Below, in pieces: positions 34,593-47,260 of a DNA stretch of 64,000 bases. This DNA is from Megalobrama amblycephala (Eukaryota > Chordata > Actinopteri > Cypriniformes > Xenocyprididae). The stretch covers positions 10,516,882 to 10,580,881 of the forward strand of contig NC_063066.1 in the NCBI RefSeq assembly GCF_018812025.1, in the 5' to 3' direction. The notes under the pieces were generated by a model, which was not told where the DNA came from, did not search any database, and saw nothing but the letters and a program-made list of their open reading frames with translations. The stretch's first letter is position 1. Each line of letters begins with the position of its first letter. A program made the position numbers and the translations under genes.

Positions 34593-36059
34593 ATGATTGA
34601 AAACTGAAACTGAGGGAGAGAAACAGAAAAAAAGAGAAATCAACTAGAAGAAAAATGGTCGGTCTGCAGCCCCTCATTGCCGCTCCATCCACTGGGAGCA
34701 GCTCTGGGAAGTGTCAGCTTAGCATGGTGAGCTGACATGGCCTGACAGGCAGTAGGGTACCCCACGAGGTGATCGCACCCCAATCCTGAGAGGTTATGTC
34801 ATCAAACCTGGGTCAGCTGTATAATTGGGCCGGGGGTCAGTGAGGTGATATGGAGCGTGACAATGAAGCTCTAGAGTTACAGTGCAAATCTGGGGAGGTG
34901 ACTCCAGGAGGCAGTTATGTATCCCAGACTGCTCAGGGACCAGCAAGGAGTCTGCTCACTCTCACTGCAATAAAAGGTGTCAGAGATTCTCATTAAAGCT
35001 AACTTATGGATTGAGTTGACAACTCTGGACCCATGAAGATGTAAAGTCTGTTAGACACTTATTTGTTATCACGGGGTGTTCTAAATGATCAATATAACGG
35101 TTGAGATAATGGAAAAATAAAAGATGTTACAACTTTAAATTCAAGCCAAGACACAGCAGTAACATCTGGAGCGGCCCTGGCAACAAGCCTCCAGTCTCTT
35201 CAGCTGCACCATAAAAGCCTTATTATTACCGGTGGCTGTCTGAAAGTACCACCAGCCGTAATATCGGTGGGTGTTTTCTAGTTTCCAACTCAGTCACTTC
35301 TAATTAATCAGCCACACTGATACATAGTGGATCTGACAGCACGTTGTCAAATCACTGCCATTCCAAACGTCAAAACTGCAGAAAGAACAACATCACGGGC
35401 AATTAAACGCATTACAGCCTCCAAGAGCTGCCACTTGGACTCCTGCGAAGGGTCTGTGGCTGCACTGAAGTGGAAGGAAAACACAGGGGACTGCAAACAG
35501 AGCCTGGGGCCAGGTAAGGAGCAAGAACAACACAGGCCTAATGCACCTCAGCTGTGTTAACAGTAACCATCCTGCTGAGGGGATGGATCATTGACATGGA
35601 CAAAAACAACAAAAGCAGAACAAATGCTTAAGGTTGTGGGTGAAGGGGTTGTGGCGAGCCACCAGGGAGTGGTGTAGGAGCATCTGTGTCATTTTGAGAA
35701 GGTAGTCTGAGGCTTGGCTTTCAGTTACTGCTCTAATCAATGTGCTGAATTCTTGTGATTTGGCCAAAGAGCCCCCTGGGGTGGACCTACTCTGATGGAC
35801 CAGTAAAGGAGAAGGTGAGAGGGAGAGAAGAGGGGTGGAACTTATCCTGGACTTATTTGCCTCACCACTGAGCCAAAAACCATCTTCCAGGATTAAATGC
35901 ACAGGGAGCAGCTTCAGTTTGATCTCATTAGTATTCGTAGGTACTAGTGTCTTAAGTTAAGTTTTTGTAATTTTGGATATATGCTGAAAAGTACAATATG
36001 GACGATTTGTCAGCATCTAAACGATATTTTATCCAGCTAGCATACAATAAATTGATCAA
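34593..36059. other. Intergenic, no gene seen
   Basis: No convincing exon or repeat. A 104-codon minus frame at 35588-35902 has no recognisable protein features. Confidence 0.45.
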
Positions 36060-37660
36060 CAATGACAGTAAAGACATTTACATTGTTACAAAAGATTTCT
36101 CTTTCAAATAAATTAAATACTGTTCCTTTGAACTTTCTATTAAAGAGTTAGTTAGTATTTTTGATGAAATCTGAGAGCTCCCTCCATAGACAGCTACGCG
36201 ACTACCACTTTGACGCTTCAAAAGTTCATAAAGAGATCGTAAAACTATTCCATATGAATTGAGTGGTTTATTCCAAATTTTTTTGAAGAGACATGATTGC
36301 TTTATATGATGAACAGAATTTATGCTTTTATTCACATTTAAACATTCATCAACACACATCAGTTGTGGTAAATGGAAGCTCAAGCTTGTTTGCTTGACGC
36401 GTGCGAGAACCAGTGAGGTTCATTCTCGTGTGTTACTTAGCTTACAGAAGAGGTTTGTTCTTGCACATCAAGCAGGTTCGGTTGAGCTTTTGTTTATGTT
36501 CGCTGATCAAAGTTTATATATGAATAGAAGCCTAAATTAAATATTTTCACCATATAAAATGATCGAGTCTCTTAAGAAACTTTTGACTAAACCACTTGAT
36601 TAATATAGATTAGTTTTACGATCTCCTTATGAACTTTTTGAAGCGTCAAAGTGGTAGTCACGTAACTGTCTATGGAGGGACAGAAAGCTCTCAGATTTCA
36701 TCAAAAGTTTTTTTTTTGCCCCCCACTCACAGACCCCCTGAAGGCCGCTGTGTAATTCGCACCCTAGACACATTGGGAGAAGCATTTCAATAACAATAAT
36801 AAATGCATATAAAAATGCAGAATTTAATCGAATTAATCGAATCGCATCGAATTTAATGTGAATCGCCCCGAATTGAATTTGCAAAAATCGTTCTTGAATT
36901 GAATCAAACACCTACGAATCGTGAATCGAATCAATTCGCTGTCTACCCAAAGATTCACAGTCCTAGATGCGATGCGTTTGTGTAAAAAAAACATTTATAT
37001 TTAAACAAGTTATGAAGTAAAATATGTAGCTTCTGCCAGACCGCCTTGCATATTGAAGTTACAAATAAAGTATAAACTGGCGTCACGTCAGTTACACTTT
37101 TTCTGTGAGTTGAATAGGGACGTAGGACGTAGTGTAAGCTTTGTGAACTGCAAGAGTTTTACACTTTCGGCGTACATTGAATACGGAAGGCGGCTCGTGC
37201 AGAAGATAGATATTTTACTTCAAAACTTGTTACATTTGTTTTTTTTACACAAACGCATCGCATCGCTTCAGAAGGCCTTATTAACCCCCCGGAGCCATGT
37301 GGAGCACATATTTATGATGGATGGATGTGGATGGAAGCACTTTCTTCAGCTCATACTCGTTGATCCCCATCACTGCCATTATAAAGCTCGGATGCGTCAG
37401 GATATATTTCTGCGATTATGTTCATCAGAAAGAAGAGAGTCATATACCCCCAGGATGGCTTGAGGGTGAGTAAAGCTTGGGCTAATTTTCATTTCAAAGC
37501 GAACTAATCCTAATCAAAAAATCTTTGATTAGGATTAGGAAAAAAAAAAAAAAAAAAAAAAAAAATCACAATTTTCACAAAAATATTAAGCAGCACAAGT
37601 GTCTTCAACATTTATAAAATTACAATTAGAAGCATATTAACATGTTAATCAAATCAATTA
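36060..37660. repeat. AAGGCTGCATTTATTT-family repeat split by a composite insertion
   Basis: 36060-36139 reads GACAGTAAAGACATTTACAT and CAAAAGATTTCTCTTTCAAA. The next part of the same family (TTTTCACAAAAATATTAAGC, then AGCACAAGTGTCTTCAAC) resumes near 37570, after a run of about 27 A (37540-37565). The 1.4 kb between is inserted transposon material. Confidence 0.6.
36144..37510. mobile_element. Composite inverted-repeat insertion
   Basis: TTAA at 36140-36143 precedes AGAGTTAGTTAG, and the right end reads GCGAACTAATCCT. Two hairpins lie inside: arms 36151-36290 against 36585-36710 (ACCACTTTGACGCTTCAAAA against TTTGAAGCGTCAAAGTGGT), and arms 36966-37030 against 37200-37268 (GATGCGATGCGTTTGTGTAA against TTACACAAACGCATCGCATC). 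Between them lies an AATCGAATY-rich patch (36821-36940). Probably several elements stacked together. Confidence 0.6.
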
Positions 37661-39000
37661 ATTCATGGACTTAATCAATTAATTCAGTGTTGATGCTTTT
37701 AGTGTATTCTATCAACTCACCAATCAACTTGCAGACCAACCTTTCACAGATCTCCAGTGGTCTCTAGTTTTGAAGCACTGGTTCAGAGGGAGGTTTGAGA
37801 TTGTTTTGGGAGTGGGGAAGATTGGAAGCTCCATCTCAGTCTTTATGATTGCATTTCAAGCAGTAAACAAGACTCACCCCATGGGGATCCTGTGACATTG
37901 TAAAATGGAGCAAGGGCTTGTGCTTCAGAAACTTTTATTGAACTATTTACAGTTGCCTTGGCCTGCACATAAATTCATTATGGCGACATTTTAAACTTCA
38001 GCATATGCTTGAGCTCTCCTAAATGTTAACTAGCCCTCAATGTCATTTTACACCCAGGCGTAAGTCTCATGAGGGCCCAAAGGAAACAGATTAGGAGGGA
38101 GCCACCCCAGAGAGAAGGTTATCAGTGCTGTGCACCAAAGAGATTGTCAGATAGCTAACAATAAAACATCCTGACCCAGGAAAGACCATTGATGAACTTC
38201 ATTGAGGGGCACCATAGTGTGGCTGCTCCAAAAAGTGTAGAGACGCACTTTCCAGCTTATCTCAGAACAAGTGTGAAATTATTATCTGCTAAGGAGAGCA
38301 ATTATCTATAGGGGGACACCACATCTTGAAGGGAATGTAAGGCCCTGCGGGAGGGCTGTGGTTTGTGGCTGAAGCACAAACATGCAGCCGTTAACGGCAC
38401 AGCCAAACCTTAGACAGACAGACAGCAGCACGAGTCGCTACCCTCAAGGTATTCAACTAGGCTAATCTTTCAAGTGGGAAATTAAGCTTCCTACTGCTCA
38501 CAGAGAAGAATAAAGGCCGTTTTGTCAGAACCTAGTGAAGTTTACCATAATCAGAACTAGGCTTAACTAAAGTTGGGAAGATTGAGTTGTAGGAACTTGA
38601 CAATGCAGTGAACTCTTCTCTTACTTACATTTAAGTAAATGATTACATTGACTACACAAGGAGTATTTTCATGTTAAAAAAGAAAAACTAACAGGCAGAT
38701 GGATTCTATTTCCACAACTTTCATAATGTAACCACAGAACAAGACCATATTTATTTACAATGGAGATAATCCCAGGGAGCAACCTGGGGTCAAGTACCTT
38801 ACTAAAAGTCACAATGGTGACTGTTTTGTGCTCTTGAATAAAGCACTTAAATGGTGAACTTGAATCAATCCAAAATTTTCAACCCTTTGAAATGATTTCT
38901 TATTTGAGACCATAATATTAAAATCAACTCAACAAAAATCCAAATGCATAAAGTGGTGCTATGATACTCTTCCTTTAAAGCTTCATTAATCTGTATTCGA
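37661..39000. other. Intergenic, no gene seen
   Basis: No exon, RNA gene or repeat recognised. Confidence 0.45.
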
Positions 39001-39004
39001 TTAA

Positions 39005-39463
39005 AGGGTTAGTTCACCCAAAAATGAAATTTCTGTCATTAGGATATCATGTAAGATATTTTATTTTTGATGAAATCAGAGAGGTTTTTTATCCTCCATA
39101 GAAAGCAACAAAATTACCACATTCAAGGTCCAGAGAAGCAGTAAAAACGTCATTAAAATAGTCAACGTGACTACAGTGGTTTAACCTTAATGTTGTGAAG
39201 CAACGAGAATACTTTTTGTGCGCAAAAAGTATGCTATTTTAACTATGTTTAAAAAATATGCTATTGTGCACTATTTTAACTATGTTTTTTCTACTTGGAT
39301 GTGGTAATTTCGTTACTTTCTATGGAGGATAAAAAAAAAACCTCTCGGATTTAATCAAAAATATCTTAATTTGTGTTCCAAAGATTAACGAAGGTCTTAC
39401 GCGTTTGGAACGATATTAGGGTGAATATCTGACAGAAATTTTATTTTTTGGTGAACTAACCCT
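39005..39463. mobile_element. Complete AGGGTTAGTTC-type MITE (459 bp)
   Basis: Ends AGGGTTAGTTCACCCAAAAA and GGTGAACTAACCCT lie between TTAA at 39001-39004 and 39464-39467. The inner arms pair (AGAAAGCAACAAAATTACCA against GGTAATTTCGTTACTTTCTA). Confidence 0.88.
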
Positions 39464-39467
39464 TTAA

Positions 39468-40446
39468 TAATGATTGTCAATTAATCAATTTCAGCCCAAA
39501 TACGTTTAGCAACAATGCGAACATTAGGATATTCAATAGAGAAAAAATGAGTAACACAACAGCTTACCGAGTAAAAAATGGTCATCTGACACTATGTACT
39601 GTACATGGAGTCATACTGAAGTTGAAAAGCTGAATATAGATGACTTGATCAAAGACTTCATCTGCATTTAGTATCACAGGGTAAGAACAAGAAGCCATTT
39701 TCTGTGATGCTGCCATGCAGTGAAATATGTTATACATTTTTTAACATAAATTCCTCCTAACTCTAATTGAACAGCAGAATCCACACCACAACTACAATGA
39801 TAACTACGAGACAGAAGAACAGTAACTAGGGAATCACTTTCAGAGCATTTTTTCCCAGCTGATCAATGATCCAAATATTTTAAAGCACATACTGCAGCTA
39901 TGTTCATGGCGCAACATCCATCTATCATATATGAGTTTGTTCGTTTTTTTTTTTCTTGGTTCTATGCATGCAAAATGTGTCCATTCAGAGATATTTGAGC
40001 CAAATGGATTTTGAATGCAATTTGTGGCAAAATGTGTATCTTCGAAAATTCTGTTGTACAATTATTGTGGGGGAAAAAAGTGTTTTTCTGAAATACTGAA
40101 ATCACTCCAATAAAAAAAAGGTTTTATACATCATTAAACAACATTATTCTAATAGTAAATATTTTGCAGATAATATTTTAATAATTTACTTTGACTTTAG
40201 TGCAGCGACAATATAAAAGCCCATTATTATTATTAATTTTGGAAACAAAATTTTGTCTATCTATATAATATGACACTAACTACATGATATCACATTTTTT
40301 CTCTCAAAAAAATAAGAAAAAAAGGCATGTGCTAGACACCTCCAATTCAGAGAATCTTAGAATCTGTTGCTATTATACATATGTTGTCTTAGTCACACAA
40401 CCAAGTAGGAATTTTGCTGTTTAGTATAACTATTTTAATTACTTTA
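39468..40446. other. Intergenic, no gene seen
   Basis: AT-rich, with short A-runs. Nothing recognisable. Confidence 0.45.
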
Positions 40447-40450
40447 TTAA

Positions 40451-40672
40451 AGCCGGGCACACATTTAACGACTATCTAAAACATTCTAAGACTGTGCTCA
40501 ACATACAACGATTGTTTCCTGCGACTGAAGCAGATTTATATACTCACACATGGAATTTGAACACCGTCTGCAATCGCCGACTGGCTCTGACTGGATGCGT
40601 TTGAGCGCAATCAGTCATAAGTATCAAATTACATTCATAATCGGCCTTACAATCGTTAAGTGTGTGCGTGGC
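40451..40672. mobile_element. Stand-alone TTAA-flanked MITE, GCCGGGCACACA family (222 bp)
   Basis: It lies between TTAA at 40447-40450 and 40673-40676, with ends AGCCGGGCACACA and (inverted) GCCACGCACACAC. It is in inverse orientation to the copies nested at 4042-4270 and near 50778-51000. Confidence 0.8.
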
Positions 40673-40676
40673 TTAA

Positions 40677-41308
40677 AGTAAGTGATTACATTTGATCACT
40701 TTTTGATAACTTTTCCAAATTTCTAACAAATGTGTTCAACTGTTAATCATTTTCGAACATTTAAACCAGGCAGGGTTATCCTTACAGTAATATTAATTCA
40801 ACACTGATTATTGTCAGACTTTCAAAAACTTGAATTAAGATTATAATAATTTACTTCTAAAGCATAGACACCAAAAAATAAGACTTTAGCACCTCTTTTT
40901 ATGTTGAGATCGTTCTGAGGTTAAATACAGATTTAAAATCATAGCTTTATGATACTGTTTTTGAAAATAAATATTTGGATAGCTATGACAGGAAACACTG
41001 GCATCTAACCATCTATGCCTTAGAAAAAAACAGCTAATCTTAAAAAATAAAGCATATACATAATCCCAAACAGGAAATAAAACAGTTATTGAATAAGCAT
41101 GCATTCTCTGTCCTAAACTCCTGACACATTGGTGTTTCATATTTTAGAGCAGTCAATGCAATTTAGGAAAGAAATCAATTAAATTAATATTATTTAACAT
41201 ATCCTAGCTTTTTATAGAGAATATTCAGATGTAACCCCATTTGTAATCATTAACATTTTCATAAGTAACTGTAACTTAATCACATATTTTTTCTCAGTAA
41301 TTTTAACG
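40677..41308. other. Intergenic, no gene seen
   Basis: No exon. The last part (41265-41308, AGTAACTGTAACTTAATCAC) resembles the left half of a TAACTGTAAC-type repeat that continues after 41517. Confidence 0.4.
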
Positions 41309-41516
41309 GTTTACAGTTACTTTATTTTAGTGTCCTTTTTACATATGTTACATGTACTTACCATAGTAATTATGCATAATTACATGCAAATATCCCTCAA
41401 CCAAACCCTAATCCTACCCTAACCCTATAGTAAGTACATGCTGTTAATTAATATTACTCAGTACTTAAATATATAATTACACTGTAGCAATGACACCTTA
41501 AAATAAAGTGTAACCC
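41309..41516. mobile_element. MITE with TTACACTTTATTTTA ends and internal CCCTAA
   Basis: The left end TTACAGTTACTTTATTTTAG and the right end CTTAAAATAAAGTGTAACCC are inverted, with GTGTCC / TGACACC inside them. The centre holds ACCCTAATCCTACCCTAACC, which resembles telomeric repeat but is a normal internal part of this family and not a telomere. Confidence 0.65.
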
Positions 41517-41579
41517 ATTTATTTTGTAATTAAATTATGTAACTCTGTTACATGTAACTCCTCAACACTATATAGGGGT

Positions 41580-43130
41580 CATCATAAATTTACACTGGCT
41601 GTGGAAATCACTGTCAGATAGCCCTATGTCAAACATGAAGAATAACAGAAGCATAAGGGAATGTCGCAAGTTCAAGTAATGCAGAAACAATCTTTGCTGT
41701 AGCACATTACATACGTCGTACATGAAACATTACAACAAACTGAGCTCAATGAGAAACAGACCGGTTTTTGGAGGAGGCGCACATTAAAGCACAAATGGCA
41801 CTGGCTATATCATCCTTTACCTCTCAGAGCTGGAGGAGGTTCTGATGTAATGGCTGGAAAATCTTGGCCGGGGACGCTTCATTCATGCGATAAGGCTCAC
41901 ACTGACTGCCTTTGTGAATACTACACAGCTTATAAACGCATTAGTATACTGAGATGGAGATGTCACGGAGCAAAAGAGATGGTTTTTGGGAGAGGGCCAG
42001 ACTGCTATAATTTGCCAACGCGGATTTGATGAACCCCATTAAACGGTAATAGCTGATTTTCTAAATCGCTGCCAATGCTCCTCTCTTTAACAAGCTTCTG
42101 AGGATGTTTGCCTGTATCCATCCTATTAACTCCCCAACTCTTCCTGATGTCTTAATGCAGGTCAGCTCCTCAGGGTTTTAGGGAGAGAGAAATGGATAGA
42201 AAAAGAGAGAGCAAGCTTTCTGTTCTCTTTTTTCTTATCTTTTAGCACAGCCAGCTATGCCCCTCTCAACAACCAGCTAGGCTTTCTTGGCACAGTCTAT
42301 ACCACATAGAGAAACAGCCCCACCACAGACTAAATCTCAGCACATCTGGAGCAAACCTGTTGTCTGGTTGATTACGGAGACCTGTATCGCGCCATGTGTA
42401 CACAGAATAGCGCGAGGAAGCCAAGATGTGCAGTGATGCTGACAGATATGCAAATCCACGTGCACTGTCCTTCCCTCAACTCTCCCCCCCGAGGAATAAA
42501 TCTGCATTTCATCATGGTTCCTTTAGGTTGTAAATGTATTAAATATTCAGTACATATATTAAAAATGCAGCTGAGCTTAGAGAAGATATGTAAAACTTCA
42601 CCTCCTCGCTGAATCAAAGCATGCGCCTTATCAGCTAATTATTTTCCACTGGATTGTTTATTAAACATGAACCCGAAGACCTTCCTTTCTGCTCTTGTGG
42701 AGTGTGTTGTGATGGCAGGCAGGGTCTGGGTCTGTTCGAGACAGCCTGTAAACAGAGACATAGGAAGTATAAAGAAGAGACTGGCAGAGTGGTGCTGAGG
42801 ACCTCCACCATTCGTCCTGGTTTGTAGAGCCTGCTGTGTGGATTACAGCATGCAATAGACGGCACCATAACAAGACATGAAACAGGAAGGGAGCACAGAG
42901 AAAAATAATAATGGTTGTATTGAAATGTACTAGAGGACGCCCTGATTTCCTGAGGTCAAGTCAAGTGGGAGTGCACAGTGTTAAAACTTTACTATTATGG
43001 CAATATTTTCACTACATTTTAAATCTGAAAAAATCAGAAATTTTCAATCTGAAAAAAAAAAAAAAAAAAATTGGTACCATTTCAGATATAAAAAAATATT
43101 GTGCAGGTCACAGGTCAGGTTACTACTGCT
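41580..43130. other. Intergenic, no gene seen
   Basis: A run of about 19 A occurs near 43052-43070. No exon or RNA gene was identified. Confidence 0.45.
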
Positions 43131-43137
43131 CCCTTAA

Positions 43138-43600
43138 AGGGTTAGTTCACCCAAAAATGTAAATTCTGTCATTTATTACTTACCCTCATGCCGTTCCACA
43201 CCCGTAAGACCTTTGTTAATCTTCAGAACACAAATTAAGATATTTTAGTTGAAATCCGATAGCTCCGTGAGGCCTCCATAGGGAGCAATGACATTTCCTC
43301 TCTCAAGATCCATAAAGGTACTAAAAACATATTTAAATTGGTTCATGTGAGTACAGTGGTTCAATATTAATATTATAAAGCGACGAGAATATTTTTGGAG
43401 CGCCAAAAAAACAAAATAACGACTTATTTAGTGATGGCCGATTTCAAAACACTGCTTCATGAAGCATCGGAGCACAAATGAATCAGTGTGTCGAATCATG
43501 ATTCAGATCGTGTGTCAAACTGACAACGGCTGAAATCATGTGACTTTGGCGCTCCGAACAGCAGATTCGATACACTGATTCATTTGTGCTCCGATGCTTC
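43138..43600. mobile_element. AGGGTTAGTTC-type MITE, right end lost
   Basis: TTAA at 43134-43137 precedes AGGGTTAGTTCACCCAAAAA. Inner arms include TGCTTCATGAAGCATCGGAG and its inverted partner near 43589. The copy stops at about 43600, where another repeat family begins, so the right terminus was removed by a deletion or junction. Confidence 0.75.
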
Positions 43601-43603
43601 ATG

Positions 43604-43930
43604 AATAAGTCTCTTCTGCTCATCAAGGCTGCATTTATTTGATCAAAAATACAGTAAATTCATTAATATTGTAAATTACTACAATTTAAAATAACCGTTT
43701 TCTATTTTAATATATCTTAACATTAAACGTATTCCTGTGATGCCAAAGCTGGTATTTCATAAATTATTATAATATGCTGATTTGCTGCTCAAGAAACATT
43801 TCTTACATTGCTGCTTCATTTTTTGAAACCGTGATACATTTTTAGTTTTTCTTTGATTCATTTGAAAGTTCAAAATAACATTTATTTCAAAAATAAATCT
43901 TTTGTAACATAACTGTCACTTTTGACCCAA
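43604..43930 (+). repeat. CTGCTCATCAAGGCTGCATTTATTT family repeat
   Basis: It starts AGTCTCTTCTGCTCATCAAG and continues with TTTGATCAAAAATACAGTAA, TGATTTGCTGCTCAAGAAAC and CTTTTGTAACATAACTGTCA in the usual order. It abuts the truncated MITE on the left. Confidence 0.75.
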
Positions 43931-44889
43931 AGGGTAGTGCAGAATCTCTCTTTCCCTGAAAATAGTGTCGATTTTCGTTATTAAAGCTACTTTGAGGCAT
44001 ATAATTAGAATCCAGATTTACTTGAGTCTTGGCTAAGGTATAAGTAAACAACAAAAAAGTTAGCTCTCTGTAAACAGCTTAATGTGATGTTTGTGTTCTA
44101 ATCTCAGCCAGGATCCACAGAAAGCAAGTGAATCTTCAAACCACTACCACATGTTTGTGTGTTGCAATGATTACTTATTTTGTTATGAACACAAACAGCT
44201 GGCATTTGATTCATCACCAGTAGGCAGTGGAGTTTATATGAGCATGATTTGCAGTGATTACCACTGTGGTTGTTGCCATGACTACAGTTTGGCGGAGTGA
44301 TGCAGTGACCCCAGCTCCCCTGGCTACTGGCCGTAGCCCCGAACATGAACCAACAGAGCGACTCAGACAGTCAAGACTTTGACAAACAAACAAGTCAATC
44401 TTAAGTAGCCAGACAACATCTGCTGCAAAATAATTTACGACTTTGCCTGGCTGGAGATTTTCAACATTATGTCCCCCATTTGACACAGTCCATTTCTCCT
44501 AGTCAACATGATGAACCTTGAGTGCAACTGCCAACAGCGATAAAATCGATTCTAAACTTGTACAAGTGGGCAACAATCTGCTAAACGAACACTGAATGAC
44601 AAAGACACATTGTACAAAACTCTGGAATAGTACAGACACAAACAGCAACAGATTTATTAGGCCTAGTAAGCAGTGAGAATAAAACTCTTGAGAAGCAAGC
44701 TAGGTCTTGTTGACCATAATTGAATTAATTAATTAATTAAACTTACCTGCAGTTTCGGTAGCTTGGTTATTTTTATAACAGCGTAGTTTTTTCCAGTAAC
44801 GAACTACTTTATCTAACGAATTGCGCGACAGAACGCAAATATCTGTCGAAATAAACAAACGCGCGCGCTCTCTCTCTTGCAACACAAAG
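43931..44889. other. Intergenic, no gene seen
   Basis: A short (AATT)n stretch lies at about 44722-44740. No exon or RNA gene was recognised. Confidence 0.45.
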
Positions 44890-45180
44890 TCCGATTCATT
44901 CTATTGAATCAGTTCATCCTAAACGTTCCTCTTCGATTCTTAGGAATCTTTGATTCATTCTAGTGAATCTCTTCATTCTGTTCATCCTGTCATTTCAAAT
45001 ATTTACTATAGAGTTGGAAAGTCCGATTCATTCAGGTTACGTTAATCATTCTAATTTAAACGGTCGGTCCTCTCTTTTTTTAGACTTTGCGATTTTAAAT
45101 ACGATTCATTCTAGTGAATCGGTTAGGTTGGGTCAAACGATTATTAATGAACGGATTCACAAAAATGATTCACCCTGTTG
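44890..45180. repeat. Cluster of GATTCA...TGAATC palindromes
   Basis: The words GATTCATTCTATTGAATC (44893) and GATTCATTCTAGTGAATC (44951, 45102) are near-perfect palindromes repeated about every 60-150 bp, with extra half-sites (GATTCATTCAGG, GATTCAC). Probably remnants of a short inverted repeat unit. Confidence 0.55.
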
Positions 45181-45602
45181 TCGACCCTGTTATACAAATT
45201 ATACGTTTTTGTTGTTTTTAGTATACATTTACCTGTTCAATTTCGATACTGTCACCCTGAGACTGTTAATCCATTCAAAGCAAAAAATACAGATCTTATT
45301 AAATTGTAAATTATTGGACAGTTGGGCCTATACGTTTAAATTATAAAAACCACATTGTCCTCTAAAAATCAATAATGTCGGTTGCAGCTTTAGGTTCATG
45401 GAAACGCAAAAAAAAGTATAATGTATTAGCAGCTAACCACCTTTTCAAAACATTAGCTTTCAGTTACTTCATATTATGATTAGCTTTCAAGCTAGCTTCC
45501 TCAAAACTGGTTTTGAGAGCAGTTTCAGTAGCCCCAAATGCGCATTAGTTCTCAACTTCTGCAAAAGTATGAAAGAGCCTAAATACTCTCCCAGAAACTT
45601 AA

Positions 45603-47256
45603 AGTTCACCCAAAAATGAAAATTCTGTCATTAATTACTCACCGTCATGTCGTTCCACACCCGTAAGACCTTTATTCATCTTTGAAACACAAATTAAGAC
45701 ATTTTTGATAAAATCCAATGGCTCAGTGAGGCCTCCATTGACAGCAAGATAATTAATACTTTCAGTGCCCTGAAAGCTACTAAAGACGTATTTAAAACAG
45801 TTCATGATGTGACTACAGTGGTTCAACCTTAATGTTATGAATCGACGAGAATACTTTTTGTGCACAAAAAAAAAAAAAAAAAAATTCTTTATTCAACAAA
45901 TATCTAGTGATGGGCGATTTCAAAACACTTTTTCATGAAGCTTCGAAGCTTTATGAATCTTTTGTTTCGAATCAGTGGTTCGGAGTGTGTATCAAACTGC
46001 CAAAGTCATGTGATTTCAGTAAACGATCGAGGCTTCGTTACATCATAAGTGTTTCGAAACGTTTCGAAATTTCAATGGTTCATGTGACTTTGGCAGTTTG
46101 ATACACACTCCAAACCACTGATTCAAAACAAAAGATTCGTAAAGCTTCAAAACTTTATGAAGCAGTGTTTTGAAATCGCCCATCATTAGATATTGTTGAA
46201 TAAAGTCGTTATTTAGTTTCTTTGGCACACAAAAGGTATTCTCGTCGCCTCATAACATTAAAGGTGCTAAGTATTATTTGAACAATGCTGTTGGATATTG
46301 TTGATATTTGAAATCAACCCAAACAAACCAATCCCTCTCTTTATTGCTCCGCCTCCAAAACTCACATTCCAATCCTAACCACCCTGCTCCGAGTCAGTCT
46401 TGATCCCCGGCCCGATCGCTGCTGGCATACAAAGCGAATGCACTACCAATGGCACTAAACATCTCATTCTTTAGTGGTTGTCAGTGTGCAGTAGTTTAAC
46501 AGCAAAACTCTCTCTATCTGGCCACTGTCACAGTGCGAGTGGATGTGTTTATCACAGCTGATGCGCAACAAAATGCTTCACAAAAGATAAAGCGCAGTTG
46601 ATGAACGAACGACAAGGAAGCACAAAAAATGAACATACAGAACACAAGAGTAAATACAAAGTGTTAGTTGTTAGTCGCAAACAGCACAGCAGCTCCAGAC
46701 AATCAAAACCCAGTGTTACTCACATGAGTAGCGGGATCAAAGCAGTCTCTGCGTCTGTTTTCAGGCCTTCCCACTTAGCTCTCTCCAGCGCTGGAAAGCT
46801 TTTCTAATATAAACGTGGGTCCTAAAGCGCTTGCCCAGGCATAAACCTTCATTCCAGTGATATTCTTTTGAGCTCTTTTGTATTGTGCCCTATTTCTCAT
46901 TCTGCATTTTTTCCCCCCTTATTTTCAAATCTCCCTCTTGCTCATTCTCTCTCCCCCTAATGCTGATTGGTTAGACGTTTTTGGTATCGGCCTGACTTCC
47001 AAACACTGTTTTTGAAATACTACTGAGTCCCCTTTAAGGTTGAACCACTGTAGTCACATGAACTGTTTTAAATATGTCTTTAGTAGCTTTCTGGGCATTT
47101 GAAAGTGTTAATTATCTTGCTGTCAATGGAGGCCTCATCCGATTTTATCAAAAATATCTTTGCATTCCGAAGATGAACGAAGGTCTTACGGGTGTGGAAT
47201 GACATGAGGGTGAGTAATTTATTCACAGAATTATCATTTTTTGGTGAACTAACCCT
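45603..47256. mobile_element. AGGGTTAGTTC-type MITE, interrupted by another MITE
   Basis: TTAA at 45599-45602 precedes AGTTCACCCAAAAATGAAAA. The right end GGTGAACTAACCCT precedes TTAA at 47257-47260. Long arms pair across the element. The right arm is interrupted by the insertion at 46262-47033; joining 46261 to 47038 restores the reverse complement of the left arm at 45825-45845. Confidence 0.88.
46262..47033. mobile_element. TTAA-flanked MITE, AGGTGCTAAGTATTATTT family (772 bp), nested
   Basis: Ends AGGTGCTAAGTATTATTTGA and (inverted) AGGGGACTCAGTAGTATTTC are imperfect inverted repeats. TTAA sits on both sides (46258-46261, 47034-47037), while the uninterrupted partner arm of the host has a single TTAA at this position. 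No transposase. Confidence 0.85.
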
Positions 47257-47260
47257 TTAA

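Noticed and set aside
35588..35902. 104-codon minus-strand frame
   Set aside because: Ends in Cys/Phe-rich low-quality sequence with no motif or splice sites.
41400..41430. Telomere-like CCCTAA repeats
   Set aside because: They lie inside a MITE with matching inverted ends and are only a few diverged units.
45635..46228. Similar short proteins encoded on both arms (MMGDFKTL...)
   Set aside because: They are the same MITE inverted arm translated twice and are not genes.
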